Assembly: GCA_023213395.1 (NCBI GenBank)
Contig: CM041465.1
Span: forward strand, 228,973,741-229,037,740
Direction of reading: 5' to 3'
DNA length: 64,000 nucleotides
DNA from: Cycas panzhihuaensis
Lineage: Eukaryota; Cycadophyta
Positions 58,191 through 64,000 of the stretch are shown in pieces; positions within the stretch are counted from its first letter, which is position 1, and each line of letters begins with the position of its first letter. A program made the translations under genes and the position numbers. Under the pieces are notes generated by a model that had not been told where the DNA came from, ran no database searches, and worked only from the letters and a program-made list of their open reading frames with translations.

Positions 58191-58316
58191 GGTAGGGTTT
58201 CTACCCTTTACCCCCCCAGACCTCAATTTCAATTAAATTTTAATTTTATGTTACAAAATAAACATATCCGTTAGGTCTGAGGTTTTCTTTTCTTATATAT
58301 AGTTATATATATTAAA

Positions 58317-58333
58317 CCTTAGACCTTTATAAT
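58317..58333. repeat. LINE-c target-site duplication (left)
   Basis: CCTTAGACCTTTATAAT, perfect 17-bp match with 60346-60362. T-rich sequence follows immediately, the poly(A) end of the minus-strand LINE. Confidence 0.95.
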
Positions 58334-58692
58334 TTTTTTTTATAAGATAAAATAAATTTTTAGTGGGTTTGAAATAGTACCCCATAACCTATTACATCAG
58401 GAAATATTATGCATCTAGGTTTTATAAGACCGTGACATCCCCACGGTCTAGGCCAGAGAGCTAGATGTCGGGAGAAGCCCCACGGCTAACTGTTACAGAT
58501 CATATCCTTCTCTACTAGAACCATTAGGTCCCTTGGAAAATCACTCTTCCACACTTGATCTTTCCTGTACCTCACTCTCCAGTTTGCCAAAAAGTCAGCT
58601 AGTTTGTTTCCTTCTCTCAAGGTATGCCTTATACGAACATCTTCTAGCCCCTTAATGATTTCTTTGGCATCATTAAATAAGGGCTAGAATCT

Positions 58693-58998
58693 CTAGTCTG
58701 GAAGGGCCTCACCTTTCAATGTGTTTAACACAACCTCTGAATCCCCCTCAATTACCAAATGCTGAATATTTCCTTCCACAGCAAGATCTAGAGCTTTAAG
58801 CATGGCATGCATCTCCGCATAATGGTTTGTCTGGCAATCATAGAAGTCCATAAAGGCCCAAATTGGGGACCCATTGTAGTCCCTACAAATACCTCCTCCC
58901 CGCCTTCCTGTGGTTCTCTCACGCCCCATCGAAATTGATTTTGATCCAGGGCTCCTCTGGTGGCTGCCAACTACTACTTCTGGGCTTTGCAACCTCAA
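58693..58998 (-). pseudogene. LINE-c RNase H domain
   Basis: The RNase H domain starts in the upstream frame as PWIKINFDGA (58948-58919) and continues after a frameshift as GGGICRDYNGSPIWAF. QTNHYAEMHAMLKALDLAVE then carries the catalytic Glu and HLVIEGDSEVVLNTLKG the next Asp. The frame ends shortly after, with the last part decayed to about 58500. This matches the RVT_3-type RNase H at the C-terminus of plant L1 ORF2. Confidence 0.85.
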
Positions 58999-59443
58999 AT
59001 ACTGGCTCTATACCCCATTTGCTCAGAATCCTAGTCTCAGGCAGAGATATACGCTTTTCATTAACATTTTTGATATTTTCTCTAATGTCCGTATAAATTC
59101 TATTGAAAATGGTGATCTGATCCATCTGATTCACCTGGGAAATCCTATGGTTCCTCTCTTTCCATATGTTCCATGCTAGTATCAAAAGTGCACTCTTCCA
59201 AATACAACTCAATGTTCTGCTTTTGAATGGGCTTATCCAGGCAAGCCAAAGGTCAATGGTCTTTTCCGAAAATGTCCAGCAAACCTCTAGTTTTCCAAAC
59301 AACATCCTCCAAACCTCCCTTGTGTAAGAGCACTCAAGGAAGATATGGTCCATGGATTCCTCTTCTGTGCAACATAAAATACATCTATTTGCCAGCATAA
59401 AACCTCTCTTTTTGAGATTATCAATAGTAAGTATTTTATTCAT
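58919..59443 (-). pseudogene. LINE-c zf-RVT and linker to RNase H
   Basis: The 174-codon frame begins MNKILTIDNLKKRGFMLANR, followed by CILCCTEEESMDHIFLECSY, the C-x2-C ... H-x4-C zinc-binding motif of the zf-RVT domain. The motif WKSALLILAWNIWKERNHRI follows. It is separated from the preceding frame by a single TAG codon at a Trp-like position near 59455, so both once formed one protein. Confidence 0.88.
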
Positions 59444-59455
59444 AAGACAGGTCCA

Positions 59456-60330
59456 CTAGAATATAACAATCTTCGAAATGATAGGGAGCCCCCAGACACC
59501 TTCAAGGATTGGATTACTCTGATCCCCTCTTGTTAGACATAAGTAATGATATCCTTGTTTAATAGTGTAGTCCCTGGACGAGCTCAGGGGCCACACAACC
59601 GAATTCGGCGAAGGCATTCTAGGGATGTAACTCTTACCTAGAATCCTTTTAATCTTATTAAGGCCTTCTTGCAAACTTTCTCCTTGGATTTCCTCTAGAG
59701 TCCTCCAGTTCCTATTTTTCCCGCTCCCGGACCAATAATCCTTTACATGTATGCCGAAATGCTTGACACAAGGACCCATGATAGGTTCCAGGTCTAGGTA
59801 ATCCTTAAGTGCTTGATCGCAACACCATTCATCCTCCCAGAATCTAATGGAGTTCCCATCTCCTAGTCTCCATTTTAGACCATTCCTTATAGCTTTCAAA
59901 GCTTTAAGAATGTTCCTCCAAATAGTTGAACCAACCTGCGAAACATCATTATCTATAAGAGAGCCCCCTTGGATATATTTCCTTGTTAGGATCTTCACCC
60001 ATAGACTCTCCCTGCCTTTAAAAAGTGGCCAACCTAGCTTTGCCCCTAGAGCAACGTTGAAGGGAGAAAGCCTTCTCAGATTTAGGCCACCGGCCCATTT
60101 CGGAGTATAGACTTTACTCCAGCTAACCACATGTATCCTATCTTTGCTCTCAGCCCCATATTATAGGAACCTCTTCTGAATAGATTTAATGATGTCTGAG
60201 ATGCCCGATAGAACTCTAAAGATGGACATCCAGAAAACGGGGATGCTCTATAGCATGGGAGTAACAAGCTGGAGTTTTCCAGCTAGACTTAAGAGGGCAC
60301 CTTTCCAGCCCGCCAGCTTCCTTTGCATCC
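59456..60330 (-). pseudogene. LINE-c ORF2 RT thumb and downstream region
   Basis: 60130-59456 is a 224-codon open frame. It contains SWSKVYTPKWAGGLNLRRLS, FNVALGAKLGWPLFKG and WRLGDGNSIRFWEDEW, then VKDYWSGSGKNRNW and YTIKQGYHYL, all standard plant L1 ORF2 landmarks between RT and zf-RVT. The preceding part up to 60330 (LAGKLQLVTPMLYSIPVFW) is in the same protein after one stop. The RT catalytic palm is absent through 5' truncation. Confidence 0.9.
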
Positions 60331-60345
60331 TGTCGATAAGGGGGT

Positions 60346-60362
60346 CCTTAGACCTTTATAAT
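60346..60362. repeat. LINE-c target-site duplication (right)
   Basis: CCTTAGACCTTTATAAT, identical to 58317-58333. The leader sequence resumes after it with AAAACAAACCTTAATC. Confidence 0.95.
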
Positions 60363-60404
60363 AAAACAAACCTTAATCTTCTTTTTTATTTAAATTAAAA
60401 TCAA

Positions 60405-60434
60405 CCCCCCCCCCCCCCCCCCCCCCCGCCCCCC
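60405..60434. repeat. Poly-C run of 30 bp
   Basis: 23 C, one G, then 6 C, within a wider C-rich part of the Copia-7 leader (60400-60830). Confidence 0.95.
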
Positions 60435-60481
60435 TTTTCATAATACTTTGATTTAAACCTTAGATTTTAATAATATAGCCA

Positions 60482-60583
60482 TTTTGATTTTAATCAAAAC
60501 TATCCCCCTTCATTATACTTTGTACTTTGATTTAAAATCAAAGTCCCCCCCATTATACTTTATACTTTGATTTAAATCAAAGT
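60482..60583. repeat. Cluster of palindromes on TTTGATT/AATCAAA
   Basis: ACTTTGATTTAAATCAAAGT (60564-60583) is a perfect 20-bp palindrome. A 21-bp relative lies at 60524-60544 and a looser one at 60482-60499. All are separated by C-runs in the Copia-7 leader. Confidence 0.85.
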
Positions 60584-61300
60584 CCCTCTCCCCCTTAAAC
60601 ATATTTTTTTATTAAAACAAACTCCTTCCCCCTTTATAATACCTTTATTAAAATAAATTCAAATACCCCCCCTTCCTCAATTATTACCTTTTTTGATTTA
60701 ATTTATTATTGTCTAATACAAACCTTTTTTTTTATCTGCTTTGTTTTTTAATGTAATCAAAATCAAACTCTTCCTTTTATTACATTCTCCCCTTTCCCCC
60801 CTCCAAAACATTTTATTTAATTTTTACTTATTATAATTAATATTTAAACAAAACTCTTATCCCTTAATTTTTTTTAACATTCTCTTTATAAGGTATTTTA
60901 ACCCCTTACTTTTATTATTTTTTAAATTTTTACTACATTTTAATGATTAAATTCAACTACATTTTAATCACTTGAAATGAACATAGTTAATCTTAGGTAA
61001 ATCAAATTAAACTTTCACCATTATATTTATTTTATTAATTCCTTTTATTATACTCTTTTTATATTTATTACTATTTCTCCCCAACACTTAATCTATAGAT
61101 TTGAATTTAATCCTTAAAATTATACATCTATTTTTTAAAAATAAGAAGAGAAATTAAATATCTTAAGTTACAAAGTTGTTTTACTTTGTTAAGGGGAATT
61201 GATTATTTTTTAAGGAGGATTTTTTTTATTTTGAAAGGGGACAGTCTATTTTCAAAGAGGGGATTGTTTATTAAACAAGGACTTTTTTATTTAAAGTAAA

Positions 61301-61357
61301 GGGGGACTATCTTTTCTAAGGGGGACTATTTCTCTAAGGGGGACTATTTTTTTAAAA
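61301..61357 (+). repeat. GGGGGACTAT triplet repeat
   Basis: Three units of 18-19 bp (GGGGGACTATCTTTTCTAA, GGGGGACTATTTCTCTAA, GGGGGACTATTTTTTTAAAA) begin at 61301, 61320 and 61338, in a G-rich part of the leader shortly before gag. Confidence 0.85.
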
Positions 61358-61568
61358 GATAACTATTTTTTCAAAAAATGATTACTTAAGAAATTATTTT
61401 TAAGAAGTTGTTTGTTTAAAAAAACGTGATTTTTTTTATCAATTAATGCATACTAAGATGTCTTTATGAATTAGATCTGTTAACAAGATTAGTACTTTCA
61501 CTAAGTAATTATTTTTTCAATCACCTTTATAACTTTTCAATCTACAAATAAACCTCAACACTCCTAAT

Positions 61569-62523
61569 ATGGCATTAATACCAGGGACAGTCACCTGCAT
61601 TCCAATTCCAGTATTAACCAGCTCAAATTATGCCGACTGGAGGAATCACATATCCCATTAGCTCAAACAGTAAAAAGTATGGTAATATGTGACAGGTGAA
61701 TTCCGAAAACCAAAAGCAGATGCTACTGAGAGTCTTATGATATATCTGATGAACTCAGATGCCGAATTAAGCACCATATTAAACTCACTCTCACCAGAAA
61801 TCAGTCGGTAGTGTTCTGAAAAAGATGACTTAGCCACTGTCTAAAAAACCTTGGAAGAAAAATATGACAAGGTTGATACACATCAAGTAGCTATCCTAGA
61901 AGAACAATTGTATAATCTGACTTTTGATGACTTTACAAATATTAAGGATTTTTTAACTAAAATCTAATCAATTAATAAAGATATAGATAACTGCATTAAA
62001 TCAAAAACCAAAGAAGGTGATATAGAAAAAATAACTACGCATATTAAAGATGATGACACGCTCGTACGTCTTGCAGTTAAAAAATTACCAAAACACTTTA
62101 ATCTTTACCAAACTACCAGACAACAAGCTAGTAATCCACCTATCACATTCAATCAGTTGACAAACCAGATGATTGAACATCAGACAATGTTAATTAGAAT
62201 AGGTATAATAAAAGATCATTCACAGGCTTTGTTTTCTAAAACTAAGCCACGATTTAAAAATAAACAACAGAATAACACTTTTCATAATAATCAAAAATTC
62301 CAGAAACCTCATTGAGGTTTACTGTCTAATTCTCAAAATAATGTTAAATATTCTGGTCCAACTAAAAAACCAGAATACTTCCAATCAATTCGTTTCTAAT
62401 AGAAACAATGCATCTTCTTCTCAAAACACTAGTTGTGCCTACTTTCATAAAAGAGGCCATACTATTGATGTCTGTAGAATTAGAATAGCTTCGGAAGCAT
62501 GTAAAACTTCTAAGGGATTGTAA
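61569..62523 (+). pseudogene. Copia-7 gag (lightly broken)
   Basis: ATG at 61569 opens MALIPGTVTCIPIPVLTSSN, then YADWRNHIS. Family blocks follow: MNSDAELSTILNSLSPEISR, EKYDKVDTHQVAILEEQLYN, LPKHFNLYQTTRQQASNPPI and TFNQLTNQMIEHQ. The zinc knuckle near 62435 reads CAYFHKRGHTIDVC, with the second Cys replaced by Phe. There are several isolated stops and one shift before the knuckle. It is colinear with the Copia-4 gag. Confidence 0.88.
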
Positions 62524-62607
62524 AATAAACTGCAATCCCATTCTTAATTCCATTTTCAATCACATTCACAATCACGACTGTAAAACCGTCAATTTCATAA
62601 TCGTTCT

Positions 62608-63009
62608 TTGGTAGCAACAACTTCTGCGTTTGTTGCTCCTTCAAACCAACTACCACAATGGATCCTTGACTCTGGTGCATCCCATCATATGACTAGACAC
62701 CAGAAAAACTTAACCACTTATCAATCTGAAACGAACTCTGAAGAAGAGATTTCTTTCAGTAGTGGTAATCAACTCAAAGTTAAAGGATCTGGTGATGTTA
62801 CCCTAAAGGATGGTTCAATAAAGGACATTTTTTATATACTTGGTTTGTTACTAAACCTCCTCTCAATTTATCAAATTTACCAAAAAGACCTTGTTGTCAA
62901 ATTCTGGAAAAATAAATTTGTCATTAAAGATTCATTACACAAATTTAAAAGCATTGCTTTAGGACCTGTTGATCATAACACAAGTCTCTATAGTCTAACC
63001 AATTTTTAA
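62608..63009 (+). pseudogene. Copia-7 aspartic protease
   Basis: A 133-codon open stretch with QLPQWILDSGASHHMTRH, DSG intact, then GNQLKVKGSGDVTLKDGSIK, DIFYILGLLLNLLSIYQIYQ and KFWKNKFVIKDSLHKF. This is a complete retropepsin domain of the Copia type with its usual NLLS tail. It is followed at once by GAG-pre-integrase, as expected in the polyprotein. Confidence 0.88.
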
Positions 63010-64000
63010 AATAATAAACCAAAATCTTTTAATGCCTTCATTGCCAAATCTGACTCAGTCAACAAACTTTGGCATGCAAGATTTGGCCATACTAGTTATG
63101 GCAAACTACAATATTTAATTAAGCATGAAATGGTCCATGGTTTACCACCCTTAAACATTGTTTATGGTGTTTGTGAAGCCTGTGTGACAGGTAAATAACA
63201 CATGGATCTATTTCCACACAAAACTCAATACCGAGCAACTGCTCCACTCGAACTTGTCCACTCTGATATATGTGGACATTTTTATATGCCATCATACTCA
63301 GGATCTCATTATTTCATTACATTCATAGATGATTATTCAAGAAAATATTAGGTTTATATACTCAAAACATGTAGTTAAGTATTTGACATTTTCGTTGAAT
63401 ATAAAACGTTAGCAGAAAATCAATCTAATTCAAGAATTAAAATATTCTGATCTAATAATGCTAAGGAATATTTAAGTAGAAAATTTACCTCTTTCTGTAA
63501 ATCACATGGAATTAAATTCTAATATTTAGTTGCATATATATCTCAATAAAACGGTATTGCTGAACGCAAAAACCATACTCTTGTTGAAATGACTCGTTAT
63601 ATATTACATGCAAAGAATGTCGATTTAAAACTATGGGCATAAGTAATTAACTACTCTAATTATTTATTAAATCGTTTACTTAGTAAATGTCTACAAAACG
63701 TCACTCTAGAACAAAAATGGTCTGGAAGAAAGCCATCTGTCCAACATTTACGAATCTTTGGCAGTATCATATGGGGACATATCCCTCACGAAAAACGTAA
63801 AAAGTTAGATTAAAAAAGTAAAAAAATGCATCTTCATTGGCTATAGTGAAGAGAGCAAAGCTTATAGACTTTTAGATCCAGTCACGCATAATATTTCTAT
63901 TTTGTATGATGTAATATTTGATGAAGAGGGATCTAATTCAACATTTACTTATGTTGAACTTCTTGTTGAAGATTTGTTAACCAACACTCGTTTAGTTGAT
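63010..64000 (+). pseudogene. Copia-7 integrase (broken, runs off the window)
   Basis: GAG-pre-integrase reads LWHARFGHTSYGKLQYLI near 63069, MVHGLPPLNIVYGVCEACVT, then a stop. The core has LVHSDICGHF with the first Asp and TFIDDYSRKY. The second Asp site reads SNNAKEYLS instead of TDNGGEY. NGIAERKNHT retains Glu. LWA, SVQHLRIFGS and HEKRKKLD follow. About eight stops and one frameshift (near 63815) are present. RT and RNase H would lie beyond 64000. Confidence 0.85.

Larger units (their letters stand above)
58334..60345 (-). mobile_element. LINE-c: 5'-truncated L1-type insertion in Copia-7
   Basis: 2,012 bp between perfect 17-bp target duplications, with its A-rich end at 58334 (plus-strand T-run). 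It carries the ORF2 C-terminal third: RT thumb, zf-RVT zinc-binding domain and RNase H. There are few stops, so it is younger than LINE-b and much younger than LINE-a. Its 5' truncation falls within some 50 bp of that of LINE-b. Confidence 0.95.
56377..64000 (+). mobile_element. Copia-7: Ty1/copia with host-fragment-bearing leader
   Basis: A plus-strand element running off the window end: 429-bp 5' LTR, primer site, a leader reaching to 61568, then gag, protease and integrase. Without LINE-c the leader is about 2.7 kb. It holds antisense fragments of at least two host genes (57166-57715), long C-runs, palindromes and a GGGGGACTAT repeat. Gag and LTR core tie it to Copia-4. Coding frames carry stops but are better preserved than those of Copia-1 or Copia-2. 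Confidence 0.85.

Noticed and set aside
58863-59179. Plus-strand frames of 77 and 89 aa
   Set aside because: They are antisense to the LINE-c RNase H and linker region.

Overview
The window looks like intergenic DNA from a large, repeat-rich seed-plant genome. It holds plant-type Ty1/copia and L1-like elements, tRNA-iMet primer sites (TGGTATCAGAGC) and fragments of plant-conserved proteins. The AT-rich, old and nested decay would fit a gymnosperm, but that is inference. I see no intact host gene, rRNA, tRNA or CRISPR array. Almost every long reading frame is transposon debris or simple-repeat translation.

Layout. 0-1.7 kb: unassigned, with a (GA)n tract. 2.0-4.26 kb: Copia-1 (+), most of RT/RNase H deleted, followed by a minus-strand gag remnant (4.38-5.19). 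5.2-8.6 kb: low-complexity AT/AG-rich sequence. 8.646-14.994 kb: Copia-2 (-), both LTRs, PBS, PPT and near-matching 5-bp target duplications. 15-16 kb: rest of the invaded repeat and another LTR (-). 16.56-18.85 kb: LINE-a (+). 19.8-21.2 and 28.8-34.0 kb: GC-richer, purine-rich remnant of another element with a decayed RNase HI domain, split by Copia-3 (-, 21.232-28.824). 34.05-38.74 kb: Copia-4 (-), whose leader holds a 160-bp tandem repeat and a 1.4-kb (TA)n tract. 38.7-41.8 kb: solo or partial LTR and unassigned sequence. 41.84-49.93 kb: LTR-Y sequences enclosing a gag-only minus-strand element (44.444-48.446), with a nearly identical 1.54-kb tandem duplication. 50.506-56.300 kb: LTR-6 (+), no recognisable pol, whose 3' LTR is split by LINE-b (-). 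56.377 to window end: Copia-7 (+), whose leader is split by LINE-c (-) with a perfect 17-bp target duplication.

Most interesting: the long non-coding leader of Copia-7 carries, antisense to the element, a mosaic of host gene fragments. One is a WD40 segment of a CDC20/CDH1 activator (FIZZY-RELATED/CCS52). Another is a segment of vacuolar H+-pyrophosphatase. Next to them are further coding-like stretches I cannot name. Copia-4 belongs to the same family by gag and LTR core, and also carries an antisense coding-like ORF in its leader. This suggests a Copia family whose oversized leaders accumulate gene fragments. A Helitron-type insertion is the main alternative, because a CTAG followed by T lies beside the mosaic.

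The elements do not work together as a pathway. They form a record of nested insertions: LINE-b inside LTR-6, LINE-c inside Copia-7, Copia-2 inside an AG-rich repeat, and Copia-3 inside a gypsy-like remnant.
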